Below, piece by piece: positions 12,225 through 24,215 of a stretch of 64,000 nt of DNA. The notes under the pieces are model-generated. The model had not been told where the DNA came from, made no database searches, and was given only the letters and a program-made list of their open reading frames with translations. Source of the stretch: Monodelphis domestica (lineage: Eukaryota; Chordata; Mammalia; Didelphimorphia; Didelphidae). The stretch is taken from contig NC_077233.1 in assembly GCF_027887165.1 (NCBI RefSeq), positions 181,703,358-181,767,357 of the forward strand, written 5' to 3'. A program made the translations under genes and the position numbers. Every line of letters starts with the position of its first letter. Position 1 is the stretch's first letter.

Positions 12225-12345
12225 TCTGTTATATACAAAGGTAATAGAGAGAAAGAGAACAGGAATTATATTTCTGCATCCCCCACAGTGCCTAGCACAG
12301 TACAAGGCACATAATAGGTATTTAAATACTTAGTTGCTTAACTTG
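12225..12345 (+). repeat. L2-like LINE 3' end in the 3' UTR
   Basis: 'ccccacagtgcctagcacag' and 'tacaaggcacataataggta' then 'tttaaatacttagttgctta'. This is the typical L2 3' end, antisense to GRIN2A. Confidence 0.6.
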
Positions 12346-13399
12346 CATTCTTGCAGGAAAGGCAATTGAAAACAACAATTCCAGTGAACTTCTTAGCCTT
12401 ATGTTTTAGCATAAGCTCATTAATACCAGTCCCATTTCCCTCTCCTTTATCTTTGGATGGGGTGGTAACTAAGAAATAGCCATTAAGATTCACTTTTGAT
12501 AAGAGTGATAGGGAAAAGTGGGGGTAGTTAATGCCAGAAAACATCCAAGAGAAAACCAAAGTAAAACAAGAAAACTCTAACAAGTACTTTCTAAGAATCA
12601 AAGAAACCCCTTTCACCTCTGGGCTATTTTCTCCTTTTTTGCTTTGGAAGCACCAGTTTGTGATTGAGGCCATCTAGATACAAATCTAGACAAGAATCAA
12701 TTTACTATAGTAAAGAGATCTCTAGATTAGATTTAGAAAGCTTGAGATTCATCCTCTATTCTATCTTGATTTCCTCTTCTCTCAAGTAAGGAGGTTGGGT
12801 TAGATGTTCTCTAAGATCCTTTACTGCTCTAAGCATTGGGGCATTTCCTTCAGAGAGAGTTAGTAGACCCTGAATGCCCAATTTCTACTGGGATGGACAG
12901 CAGAGGAGTTGGGGGAGATAAAAGAGAGAGATGGGAAACAGTCACATATCACTTCCAGAGAGGAGACACCAGGAAACTGACCTCTACAACAAAGACATCA
13001 TTCAATTAAAATAACCAGAATGGGTTTTCCATATGTTAATACCATATTCACCGTTTAATTTTAACAGTAGTAACTTTACAATATGTACAATAGTATGTGA
13101 ATAATACACTCATGTGTGTATTAACATGTATATTATATACATGTGTACACTAGCATATTCACAAGATAAGTGCATTTGATTACTGCTCCTTGTTATCAGT
13201 GATAAATCTATTTTATTCTAATACAATTTGATGCTAACATAGTACAGTGTAAAGGGACAAATGAAAGGGCAGAAGAGTCAGTCACCAAATAGGTGACATG
13301 TTAAAGCACAGGACCTTTAGACATCTTACAGTCCTGCTCCAAAGAAATGGAAATGGGCCTATCTGGGGGAAAGTAGCAGTTTTGTGTTTGTTTTCTGTA

Positions 13400-13445
13400 A
13401 AAATAAATAAATAAATAGACAAACAAATAAATAAATAAATGAGCC
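13400..13445. repeat. (AAAT)n microsatellite
   Basis: Repeated 'aaataaataaat' with two 'gacaaac' type interruptions, inside the predicted 3' UTR (ATTT repeats in the transcript, formally AU-rich). Confidence 0.85.
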
Positions 13446-14094
13446 AAAGCTATCCTGGAAAAAAAAAAAGATTTTAATATATAAATCTTTGTTTTAAATA
13501 ACCAAATACATTTGAATTATTCTTACTTTCCCCTCTTATGGAAATAAATCTCTTTCAGTGTGTTTCTTGCTATCACTGAGAGATAGTCTGTCCACAGTAA
13601 AGCTAAGTGTGCAACTTGCCAAAACAGCTCTATGTTCTGTAAGCCTGGATTACTGCAATGACCTCACACACTAATAAGCCACCATTAACAGACTCAATAC
13701 TAACAAGAACCTCAACTCCCTTGAATGATATTTAAGTTTCCCAAATTAGTATTTATTTAGGTCTGGCACCACAAGGGATTCCAACATAAGGTATTTATTT
13801 CTATGACAACCCAGTTATGAAAGCCGTACATTTTAGGTTTAAAGGAGATAAATTTTTAATCATCACTTAATTAATTCTAACACTTTTGTTTTTCATTAGC
13901 ATTTTCAACTTGCAAAGAATTCAGGGCATTTGTCATTTCCCGAGAAAGATACAGAATATTAAATACACATCAGTGTAGACATACCAAATAGAGTAAACAA
14001 TGCTCAAGTGCACGTCTGCTGTGTATCTTTTGACTAATTAAACGCCCACGCTATCATTCTCTTTTAAGCCAAAATATTTCATTTGTAAACAAGA

Positions 14095-14126
14095 ATATAT
14101 ATATATATGTATATATATATATATTT
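14095..14126. repeat. (AT)n microsatellite
   Basis: 'atatatatatatgtatatat' followed by a T-run. It lies inside the predicted GRIN2A 3' UTR. Confidence 0.85.
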
Positions 14127-15164
14127 TTTTTTTCCAGAGTTAACTCTGAATTGACTCAGCAGCAACAGGGTTCAAGTTTTTGTTTTGTTTTATTGTAGGT
14201 TTTGTTTTGTTTTATTTTATTTTCTGGCTGCCATTCTTACCAGAAAAGGAAAACCATAACTCTGGAGTCAAACTACAGAGTAAGAGTAAGAGAAATCCAA
14301 ATATAATTCATGAAATTCCATTCATAGTGCTGGCTCGTCCTGGTAATAGTAACAATTTTATTTTATTTTTTAAGATTGCATTCTTAAAAACAAACAAACA
14401 AACAAACAAAAAAACTGCAGTGGGGTTTACAACAGGGCTGAAGTACAATGGTAGATGATGAAGATAAAGAGCTCCTCCACCCAGAGTTCCACTTTGGACC
14501 TTAGGAAGCTTCATTCCCAGAGTACTGAGGTCTGAATTGAGTAGTGGCCCCTAGTGGTCTAGAAGGAAGACTAGGGTTTCCCAAAGGCCCAGACTGTTTT
14601 TAGGTAGGAGTTTGTGAACTGGGAGAATATGTTGCTTTACATGCTTCATTTTAATGTACTGCATGCATCTGTCATGGCCCACAAACAATAACCTGATCAT
14701 TTGCCAACAGCGCATGCTTGTCTGAAAACAACCTGATAGGTCCTGCCAAGGGTTGACAACTACTTAGGATCATTCAACATCCATTGTGGCATTCAAACAG
14801 AACGTTTAAGTTAAGCAGAGTAAACAAGCTCTTGCTGAAGAGTAACAGGTTCAGCTGACTTTCCATGTCTCTCCAAGTGGACAAAGTAGAATTTTCAAAG
14901 GCTCAGTATTTCACAGCTTCACTTGAAAGGGTCCATGGTTTTAGGCTTTTGTTCTTTCTGCTTAACTCAAGAACAAGTAACTGGAAACATATACGTAAAA
15001 CATTTTTTTCTTTCAAAGTATGGACATTAGGGTTGATGCGGAATGGCCTTATGTTATTCTTTGCATCTCAAATAACACAGTAAGCCAAATGAACTGGTTT
15101 TTGTACATGAGTCATAAGATAAACCCTTAGGCACAATGACTTTGAAAAAAACTCCTATATTTGT

Positions 15165-15365
15165 TAGAGGTAGCATGGTGTAGCAATGAAAGCTACATCC
15201 ATGATGAAGGGAGAGTCAGGAGATCCAGTCCAAACTCTTCAACTTATTGTTAGGGTGAGTGTGAACAAGTTACCTCTCCCATCTGGGCCACAACTTCCTC
15301 AACGGCAAAATGAGGAAGGTCTCTGCATTCCTAACATTCTATCACTCTCTAATCCTCTATTTCTT
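15165..15365 (+). repeat. CORE-SINE copy in the 3' UTR, antisense
   Basis: 'ggtagcatggtgtagcaatg', 'gtgtgaacaagttacctctc', 'gggccacaacttcctcaacg' and 'gcaaaatgaggaaggtctct'. This is the full CORE-SINE order with the head present. Confidence 0.6.
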
Positions 15366-16489
15366 GCTTCCTTTAAAATTGCTCAGAATTCTAATAGTTT
15401 TCACCTATATCCATCTTTTCCTTTCTTTTTTTTAATGAGCAAAAGCCACTTCCTAGTTTCTTAATAGAACAATAGCATTTATAGCAGATATGATGTGACT
15501 TATTTGCTTGGACTGATAGTCAATCTAGTGCAATTTCCACACTCTGTCATATGTGGAAGCTCCTAAATGTTAGGACACATTAAAAAAAGTACACCAAACA
15601 TGACTTGAACAGGGACAGACATCTCATTTATCCACAATTCTCAATAATCCCCTCATTGGTTCTGGGCTCAAACATTTTGCATCTCATAGGAGAGAAAGGA
15701 GGCAGACAATGGGAGGAGTAAAATGTCGGGGCTATGGCATTGGAGGTACATAAGTTAGTGTACATAAGAATATGATCTCATATGAGCAAGGCAAAAAACT
15801 CTCAAAGGATTTCTGTACAAAGTAATAAGGTCAGAGAGGGGTGTTAAGCAACCCTAGGGCACAGCAAATTGGGATAATAGTCTAAGGCTCCCCATCATTA
15901 TAGGGAGCCAGGCAGCTAGAATATGACTGAGGAAACAGAAAAGGAGGCAGTATTGACAAAAAGAATACAATAAACATCAGCATATAACATTTCAACCACA
16001 ATATCCTCCTTTCCCCCTCATACAACAAGGCATCATAGGTGAGGCCCCCTCACTCTTCCCACATAGGCAGTCATACAGACATACACACAGAGCCTGTCCC
16101 CACCTTGGGTTGGAGTCAATCTTAACCAGATTTCATCTGGATAAAAATGTAAAGGTGAATGATAGGTCTTGTATTTCCTAGGAATGGCCCTGTGTGCAAT
16201 AATTTTTCCTGCCTCCATCATAATGAAGCTCTCCTAAAATCCCGAAAAAAACAGTTTAGAGTTGTAAAGTGCCATAGGGATTTTAAGAGATTTTAGATCC
16301 TAATAAGAGATCTGGGACTGGCTGAAGAGGATACATAACCTCCAATCCCACCACTTCCTCTGCCAAAGACTTCTCTGTCTTTAAGAGAGGGACATTAGCT
16401 TTTCAGAGTATTGCCTATAAGAAAGTAGGAGAGCTTCTTATATGTATGACTGCCTTTGTTTTTCTAAGAAACAGAAACAGCAGTGAGGA

Positions 16490-16600
16490 GAAATTCGGGG
16501 AAGTGAATTGAGGCAATGGGCTCCTCATTTGTAAAATGAGGAAATTGTACTAGAGTGACCCCTAGGGTCCCTTCCAGCTACGAAATTCTACAATTCTACT
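16490..16600 (+). repeat. CORE-SINE 3' part in the 3' UTR, antisense
   Basis: 'ctcctcatttgtaaaatgag', 'gacccctagggtcccttcca' and 'gctacgaaattcta' form the CORE region plus a CR1/L3-like tail. Confidence 0.65.
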
Positions 16601-18356
16601 TTGGCTATAAGCACAGAGGAATTCTGGGTCATTCAAGGCAACTTTCCAGAGCATATCAGATAAGAGTAGGGGCACCTCAGAACACAAATGATTGGGACAA
16701 GATCCCCAATTCTTTCAGGATTTAAATTACATATGTTAGTGGACTGGAATTTAATTTATTTTCTACCATTTTTTTTCTACCATTGGAGGCAGGTCTAATA
16801 AAGTGCATATTTGGGATTTGGGTGACATACCAGCCCTTTTTTTCCACTTTCATTTTGGTATGAATTATTAAGGAATATTAGTCTTGTTATTTTTTCCAAC
16901 ATATCCTCTGGAATCAAAAATAAATAATCCAGTGGACCTAAAAAGGAAAAATGCTTCAATATCTCAAGGAGTGTAGAAGAGGAGGTCAGCTAATGTGTCT
17001 GAGGTGACAGACCACTTGTCCTACCACAGTTTCTCTATGACTATCAGAATATAGATATTTACTTCACGGGCACATGAACCTACTAGACGCGGAGGGAGGA
17101 TTCAGATTTGGGAGTTGGTAGGGTGGGGAGGGTAGTAGAAATTACAATTCCACAGAGCAACATGATCAATGTAAAATTGTGTCAGCCTTCAGCAAACAGA
17201 TGGCATCCTGTTCCTTCTTGATGACATGAAACATATGGCCGTTGGCTCATGACATAGCACTGACAACTTGGATAACAATACATGGTTAATTAGATGCCAC
17301 CAGGACCGCTCGGTGAAGAATGAGTTACAGTTACTTTTGGAGTGAAGGGGTAAGAGAAACTATACAGCCCTGAGTAGTCACCAGAAGGGGGGAGATGCAA
17401 ACTTACGTATACACGAGGCTTCACGATAAATAAATAGTGAGGTCCACTGCGTCACAGATGTAAGATCCACATATTGACATCTAAAAAAATACATATTTTA
17501 GGTTATGCAGCTGTGAATTCTGACTGCACAGCAAACTGTTGAGCTCTTAAGGTTAGCATTAAGTGCCTGTGAAACCCAACAAAAGAAAGCATTTGACCCG
17601 CAAAAACCAACAGCCGAAGGGCTTCCTATGGATTCCTCACCAGGAACAGCTGGGGCCTATAATTCCAGATGCGTCTCCATATCTTGATGACAGCCTAGAC
17701 TGAAGGTAGCCTCGGATGTGCGGACATACCGATTCTTTCCAGGGCCCTGAGTTCTGGGGTCTGGTTTGGGCTGTGACTGAAAGCACAATAAATAAAGCTG
17801 AAACTACTAGCTATGGGCCAAACTTTCTCATTTTTTCGTTCATGTCAATCCTTTCACAGTGCAAATGCATTCTTAAATTTTTAAAAATCTGTGTCAAATT
17901 ACATGCATACCATATTGCTTATTCTACATTAGAAAACTGTTCAACAATTCCAGTGATAGAAAAACAGAAAATTCTTAATGGAATTTAGAATATGGAAAAA
18001 AAAACATGAAAATGGCAAAAAACAAAAAAAAAACAAAAACAAAAAAACATAAAAGCCAACATCCATGGGGGATGTACTCAGAAAAATTGCCCTTTGATTT
18101 CTTTTCTTTTCTCTCTCTTTTCTTTTTTTAGTGAAGGGCTCACCTATCCCTCCTTTATCACACTTAGTGCACTCTTTGCAGAGGGAAGGGGCTCCTTCTG
18201 TGGTACAGCATGGCACAGAGTTGTGTGTAAAATAGCCTTCACAAAATACCCCCTAACCCTCATTTTCTTTATGGGGCCCAGGGGAAAATCTAACTTTTTA
18301 ACTTCCAAGATGTTGGCGGATATGTTTCCCTATAGAATAAGCTGAGAAAAGGAGAT

Positions 18357-20180
18357 TTAAACATCAGATTCAATGCTAGGCATTTTCTTATACACACGTC
18401 TATTGCTGCAGGAGTTGAGGACCCTGGGGGTAGAGTATACAATATTATTATTTGCCACGTAAGGCATCACATGCTCGGGAATGTATGTGTCGTTGTGGCC
18501 CCGGCTATCCCTGGAACAGTATGACGATGCTGTTGATCTTAGAGATGACCTCAGGTAGTTGTCATTCCTCACTTGGGAGGGCAATGAATGTTTATAAGAG
18601 TCAGAGGGGCATCTCCCAATGATCAGTCGCTGGTCATCCGGATAGGAGGAGTGTAGGAAAGGGTTATCGGAGGAGTGGTCTGGGAAGAGAGATTTGCTCC
18701 TCTTAGTGTCTTCCAGTGCCTGGGAGAAAAGAGAGCCCTTGTTCCCCAACAGTTTGCTGGAGGGGACACTAAACAGGCTCCCGTACAAATTCCCTTCCAA
18801 GAGTCTCTCCTTATCCTTTAAGCTTATGCTCCGAGAGGGTCTTCCAAGGTCAATCTCCCTGGGCTTGTCTAGGATGTTGTCATAAGAATGCTGCCGGCTA
18901 ATCCTCAACTTATTCTTCTTCTGGAATTGAAGGGCATTGTTCTGTGCCCAATCCTGCTCATATGTCTCCTCGGAGTGGGCAGGGTTGGCTGTCGTTTCCT
19001 GCAGCATCTGGTCCTCATCAATATCGTAGAGGTTACCCATCCTTAGGCAGGAATCACATTTGTAGGGGGATCGTGTGGTGTAATGACCAGTGTAGTTGGG
19101 CAGGTTGGAGAGACAACTCCTACAGTGAGTAGAATTCTGCCGGTACCTGTCACTCCCCTCACTGTGGGGAGAGTTCTTCTCCTTCAAGGTGAAATGCTTG
19201 GAAAAGAGTTTGTACTGGTCATTGTTGGGGGCATTGCCATCTTCGTTGTGCAAAGGAGTCCTGTTGACAGGCAGTGTGGCATCCCCCTTATGATAGTTTT
19301 CATTAGGGTCCTGGTACACCTCGGGGAAATCCACATTCTCAGGCAGGACGAGGTTTTCAATAAACTGGGGTTGTTCTATGTGGAAACTGGGCTCCTTTTC
19401 AGCCTCAATGGTATAGATCTTGTCCCTGGGGGAGCTTGCTTTGGTTTTCAGGTAGGTGAGCTCAACATCACTGCAGTCCTTGGGGTATTTGGAGGCCACA
19501 GATCTTTTTTTAAAGTTGTCCTTGGTCTTGTGATGTTTGTTGTTGTTCTCAAGTTCTATGTGGCATGTGGCCCTGCTTGAAGCTTCTGAGATGTCCGAGT
19601 GAGCCACCTCTTCAGGAAGGTACCTGGGACTCTTCAGAGAGTGGGTTCTATTCTCGACCAAGCCATTCTCCCGCTGTTGAGGGACTGGATTCTGGCTCAG
19701 TGAATCTTGGCGCAAGGACTCCATGGACTTTTTCCAAAGTTGTCGAGGTCTAGAGTTCCCTTTGGACTCTGTGCTCACAGCAACCTCCACTGTATTAGGA
19801 TTGGATTCATTCAAGGTGAGAGGATGCTGCCCTTGGAAAACATAGTTATTGAGGTTGTCTTTATGCCGATTGGCCACAAATGTCTGAAGTTCATTCATGT
19901 TATCCCCAAAAAGATTGTCTTTACCATGAAAAGATCTGTTATCAGAGTATATCAAATTCCCTTTATCTGGGACCATATCCATGATGAGGGATCCTCTTTG
20001 GATGTAATCACTTGTTCTTTTGGGGGAACTAATTCTAGAGGAATTCAGGTTGGACATGTTAGAAATATTTTTGGCTGACCGTAAGAGTTTTAACATGTTG
20101 CTCTGGGAGCCAGTCAGATTAAAATCTGGTGACTTCTTTTTCTCCTCAATGTGTACTCCATGAATGCAGCTGTAAATGCC
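18357..20180 (-). CDS. GRIN2A: GRIN2A last coding exon (GluN2A cytoplasmic tail)
   Basis: This encodes the last 607 residues of GluN2A, the glutamate-binding subunit of NMDA-type ion channels at excitatory synapses. It covers nearly all of the intracellular C-terminal tail, which scaffolds the receptor. The exon starts at 20180 after a pyrimidine tract and CAG, with GGC (Gly) as its first codon, in phase 0 with the M4 exon. Stop TAA is at 18357-18359. The start reads [18 protein letters not shown] and the end is MPSIESDV, the PDZ ligand for PSD-95 family proteins. GRIN2A rather than GRIN2B follows from [10 protein letters not shown] and from the overall match to GluN2A. Visible sites include [10 protein letters not shown] (CaMKII/Src-type site), the Cys cluster HCRSCLSN and KCDSCLRM (palmitoylation cluster), RSPYK (Cdk5-type site) and EGNLYGSLF (Src-type Tyr). 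The frame is open with no break. It is about eight residues longer than I recall for human. Plus-strand open frames across it are shadows. Confidence 0.97.
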   Translation of the reverse strand, partial: GIYSCIHGVHIEEKKKSPDFNLTGSQSNMLKLLRSAKNISNMSNLNSSRISSPKRTSDYIQRGSLIMDMVPDKGNLIYSDNRSFHGKDNLFGDNMNELQTFVANRHKDNLNNYVFQGQHPLTLNESNPNTVEVAVSTESKGNSRPRQLWKKSMESLRQDSLSQNPVPQQRENGLVENRTHSLKSPRYLPEEVAHSDISEASSRATCHIELENNNKHHKTKDNFKKRSVASKYPKDCSDVELTYLKTKASSPRDKIYTIEAEKEPSFHIEQPQFIENLVLPENVDFPEVYQDPNENYHKGDATLPVNRTPLHNEDGNAPNNDQYKLFSKHFTLKEKNSPHSEGSDRYRQNSTHCRSCLSNLPNYTGHYTTRSPYKCDSCLRMGNLYDIDEDQMLQETTANPAHSEETYEQDWAQNNALQFQKKNKLRISRQHSYDNILDKPREIDLGRPSRSISLKDKERLLEGNLYGSLFSVPSSKLLGNKGSLFSQALEDTKRSKSLFPDHSSDNPFLHSSYPDDQRLIIGRCPSDSYKHSLPSQVRNDNYLRSSLRSTASSYCSRDSRGHNDTYIPEHVMPYVANNNIVYSTPRVLNSCSNRRVYKKMPSIESDV

Positions 20181-20859
20181 CTGTAATTGGAAGAAAGTAA
20201 AAGATTAGCAATCGAAGATTTGATATAATTTCACAAAATTCACAATAAATTAATTTTATTCTTTACAGAGGTACTAAACTAAAGTACTTTTTTGCTTCAA
20301 CTGCTTCTCTGACCAGAAAAGCTAAGCTCTATTTTGAGTGTTGTACTTCTGCATGGTCAAAGCTTTCTTTAGAAAATCAGGAAGCCATATGCACATCAGA
20401 CCATCTATTTGGCCTGTGATCACCCAGTGTATCTTCAAATAGCCACACATGACCAAGCAGCCACAGAAAAGTTGTCAATTTATGTTTTGGGGGAAGTGGG
20501 AGGAGGGGCAAGTTAGGAGAAAGTGGGAGATGATGAAATCACATATACATGCATATTATGGATTATGCACTTCCACTTTACCAGATGGGAATCTTACCTC
20601 ATTCTCCTATAACTCACTCTGTTGAATTTAGCCTCCAACTAAGTCCTACCTTTGGTCTTATCCCCAGAACACAGAAGCTCTCTTAACAACATTTTCTTTT
20701 CCCACTGGGTTCAAATGTGGAAGGTGTATCTGCCACTCCATGCCTGTGTATAAGTAGTAAGCCATAGCAGGGTTGCATTCCTTTCTCACCTTCTCCTTTT
20801 TGATTCCCAGGATTCCTTCAAAGAATAATTGGTATCTCCTATGTCCAACCTCTTTTTTG

Positions 20860-23105
20860 GTGTTTTTGATTTGTTTTTAAATTGATTAATTTAGAGTATT
20901 TTTCCAGGATTACAAAAATCATGTTCTTTTCCTGCCATTCCCCAACCCCCTCCCATAGCTGATGCACAATTCCACTGGGTTTAAATGTGTTATTGGTCAA
21001 GACCTATTTCCATATTATTGATATTTGTATGAGGGTGATCATTTAGGGTTTATAACCCCAATCATATCCCCATTGACCCATGTGATCAAGCAGTTGTTTT
21101 TCTTCTGTGTTTCTACTCCCACAGTTCTTCCTCTGAATGTGGATAACTTTCTTTCCCATAAGTCCTTCAGAACTGTCTTGGATCATTGCATTGCTATTTG
21201 TAGAGAAGTCCATTATATTTGATTGTACCACAGTATATCAGTCTCTGTGTATAATATTCTCCTGGTTCTGCTCCTTTTACTCTGCATGATTTCCTGGAGG
21301 TCATTCCAGTTCACATGGAATTCCTCCAGTTCATCATTCCTTTTAACACAATAGTATTCCATCAACAACATATACCACAATTTGTTCAGCCATTCCCCAA
21401 TTGAAGGGCATCCCCTCATTTTCCAATTTTTGGCCACCACAAGGAGTGCAGCTATGAAAATTCTTGTACAAGTCTTTTTCCTTATGATCTCTTTGGGGTA
21501 CAAACCCAGCAGTGCTATGGTTGGATCAAAGGATAGTCAGTCTTTTAGCACCCTTTGGGCATAGTTTCAAATTGCCTTCCAGAATGGTTGGATCAATTCA
21601 CAACTCCACCAGCAATGCATTAATGTCTCAATTTTGCCACATCCCTTCCCACATTTATTACTTTCCTTTGCTGTCATGTTAGCCAATCTGATAGGTGTGA
21701 GGTGATACCTCAGAGTTATTTTGATTTGCATTTCTCTGATTATAAGAAATTTAGAACATTTTTTCATGCGTTTATTGATAGTTTTGACTTCTTTATTTGA
21801 AAATTGCCCATTCATGTCCCTTGCCCATTAATCAATTGGGGAATGGTTTGATTTTTTTATACAATTGATTTAGTTCTTTATAAATTTAAGTAATTAGACC
21901 TTTGTCAGAGATTTTTTCCCAATTTGTTGCTTCCCTTCTAATTTTGATTGCATTGGTTTTGTTTGTACAAAATCTTTTTTAATTTAATGTAATAAAAATT
22001 ATTTATTTTACATTTTATAATTTTTTCTAACTCTTGCTTGATCTTAAAATCTTTCCCTTCTCAAACATCTGACAAATATGCTATTCTGTATTCACCTAAT
22101 CTACTTATAGTTTCCTTCTTTATATTCAAGTCATTTACCCATTCCAAGTTTATCTTGATGTAGCATGTTAGATGTTGATCTAAACCTAATCTCTCCCATA
22201 CTATTTTCCAATTTTCCCAGCAGTTTTTATCAAATAGTGGATTTTTGTCCCCAAAGCTGAGATCTTTGGGTTTATCATACACTGTCTTGTTGAGGTCACT
22301 TACCCCAAGTCTATTCCACTGATCCTCCCTTCTGTCTCTTAGCCAGTACCATATTGTTTTGATGACCATTGCTTTATAGTATAGTTTGAGGTCTGGTACT
22401 GTTAGGAAACCTTCCTTCACATTTTTTTTTCAATTTCCTTTGATATTCTTGATTTTTTTGTTCTTCCAAATGAACTTTGTTATAGTTTTTTTCTAATTTA
22501 GTAAAAAGTTTCTTGGAAGTCCAATGGCACTAAATAAGTAAATAAGTTTGGGTAGGATGGTCATTTTTATTATGTTAACTCATCCTACCCATGAGCAATC
22601 GATGTTTTTCCAATTATTTAGATCTAGTTTTAATTGTGTGGAAAGTGTTTTGTAGTTGTGTTCATATAGTTTCTGTGTTTGTCTTGGCAGATAGATTCCT
22701 AAGTATTTTATATTGTCTAGAGAGATGTTAAATGGAATTTCTCTTTCTAACTCTTGCTGCTGAGATGTGTTGGAAATAGAGAAATGCTAATGATTTGTGT
22801 GGGTTTAATGTGTAACCTGCAACTTTGCTAAAGTTGTTGATTACTTCCACTAGCTTTTTGGTGGATTCTCTAGGATTCTTTAAGTAGACCATTATATCAT
22901 CTACAAAGAGTGATAGCTTGGTCTCCTCATTGCCAATTTTAATACCTTCAATTTCTTTTTCTTCTCTAATTGCTACTGCTAGTGTTTCTAGTACAATGTC
23001 AAATAGTAGAGGTGATAATGGGCATCCTTGTTTCACTCCTGATCTTATTGGGAAGGCTTCTAATTTATCCCCATTGCAGATGATACTTGCTTATGGTTTT
23101 TCACA
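20860..23105 (-). mobile_element. L1 LINE, 5'-truncated, 3' half of ORF2 plus 3' UTR
   Basis: On the minus strand this reads as marsupial L1. From about 23040 down comes reverse transcriptase with [16 protein letters not shown] and the catalytic box [10 protein letters not shown] (22728-23036). ORF2 thumb-region matter follows (DLKLYYKAMVIKTIWYWLRD, 22061-22420), then a Cys-rich C-terminal part with CGKGCGKIETLMHCWW (21567-21815), then MEYYCVKRNDELEEFHVNW (21213-21503). The reading frame is broken at several points, so the copy is dead. The 5' end falls inside ORF2 at about 23105. The 3' end near 20860 shows a T-rich stretch on the plus strand. It lies in the same orientation as GRIN2A, with its 3' end about 680 bases upstream of the last exon. 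The target-site duplication is not clear by eye. Confidence 0.92.
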
Positions 23106-23274
23106 CCTTTTCTAATCTCTGTCTTCAATCCACTTATTACTATTTTCTCTTCCTCTTAAAATTATTTTATCTTACATTGGCCGTTGAATCATTCAGTCAG
23201 TCTACAAATGAGATACCTGTCTGTGGGCAAATTAGGCAATTTCTAAGCCATTAACAAGAATCAGATTATGCACT

Positions 23275-23415
23275 TTTATTTATTTATTTTTGTATATTGC
23301 TTTTCCATCTAGTAAAATGTATTTCCCGGAGGGCAGTTTTCATGTATACATGTGCTATTGTACCTCTAGTGCCTCGACCTAATAGACACTTAATACATAT
23401 TTGATTATTTAAAGT
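23275..23415 (+). repeat. L2-like LINE 3' end
   Basis: 'cccggagggcagttttcatg', 'ctattgtacctctagtgcct' and 'gacacttaatacatatttga' fit the L2 3'-end order: gain-of-G block, 'tagtgcct', then a terminal T-rich tail. Confidence 0.6.
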
Positions 23416-23740
23416 GAATTTCAAATGAATTTTGAAAAATCCAGCATTCTTTAATAACTCCTTTGTAAATATTCTGCTTAAAGGTCTTTTGCTCTTCTGA
23501 AAATTAAAAAGTTCAGGTACAATAAACTAAACTCATGTGTTGGGAGAAAAAAAATGTTGAGAAATATATCTTACTATTCAGTTTTTTTGGTGGGGATGGA
23601 AAGCTGTCTGAGATGGACAAAAAGTATACAATTTATTCTATATAAGTCAAAAAATATAAAAGTTATGAATGACACTGTATGGTACAACCTGTTCCCTTGT
23701 CCCTGCTATTTTTCTCTCAGAATCAGTGGGAATTACTCTT

Positions 23741-23928
23741 TTTTTTTAAACCTTTACTTTATGTCTTAATATCAGTTCTAAGACAAAAGTGGCAAAAACT
23801 AGTCATTAGGGTCAAATGAATTGCCCTGGGTCACACAGCTAGGAAGTGTCTGATACCAAATTTGAACCCAGATCCAATGTACTCCAGGTCTGGTGTGCTA
23901 TCCATTGTATTACCTTCCAGCTGCCCCA
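23741..23928 (-). repeat. tRNA-headed marsupial SINE with target-site duplication
   Basis: Reversed copy: T-run and 'aaacctttactttatgtctt', 'gccctgggtcacacagctag', 'aaatttgaacccagatccaa', 'taccttccagctgcccc'. It is flanked by a direct repeat ggaattactctt at 23729-23740 and 23929-23940, a perfect 12-base duplication that fixes both ends. Confidence 0.9.
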
Positions 23929-23944
23929 GGAATTACTCTTATAC

Positions 23945-24215
23945 AAAGAAGCCTAGATCTAGAACTACATGAGATCTTAGAGGTCACCTATTCAAATGTT
24001 CTTATTCTCTAGTTGAGGAAACTGAGACACATGGAAGTTAAGTGACTTACCCACAGTTACACAGTCATCAGATATGTGTATTTACATGTGTGAATCTCAC
24101 ACAAACAGCCATTTAAAGAGTAAAGTTAATTGACATATTGAGATTGGAGATGAACCCATGACTTCTAAGCCAGTGACCCTCAAATACCTTTCTTTTCACA
24201 TTATTATATTGTCTT
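23945..24215 (-). repeat. CORE-SINE copy
   Basis: 'gatctagaactacatgagat', 'cttagaggtcacctattcaa', 'gttgaggaaactgagacaca', 'aagtgacttacccacagtta'. The later part (24080-24215), with 'ttctaagccagtgaccctca', is probably its end after a small insertion. Confidence 0.6.

Larger units (their letters stand above)
7530..18356 (-). other. GRIN2A: GRIN2A 3' untranslated region (inferred)
   Basis: This follows the GRIN2A stop codon with no sign of an intron. Mammalian GRIN2A messages carry a 3' UTR of about 9-10 kb, so one of about 10.8 kb that includes a few old transposon copies is expected. I place the distal end at the AATAAA at 7542-7547, which has a GT-rich element 37-46 bases further on. It contains embedded elements at 9815-9998, 10608-10797, 12225-12345, 15165-15365 and 16490-16600. 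Long unbroken non-repeat stretches (for example 7530-8500, 13500-14060 and 17000-18350) look like conserved UTR. The exact 3' end needs transcript data. Confidence 0.65.

Noticed and set aside
18694-20078. Several plus-strand frames up to 165 codons
   Set aside because: Antisense shadows of the GRIN2A last exon. They have no family features of their own.
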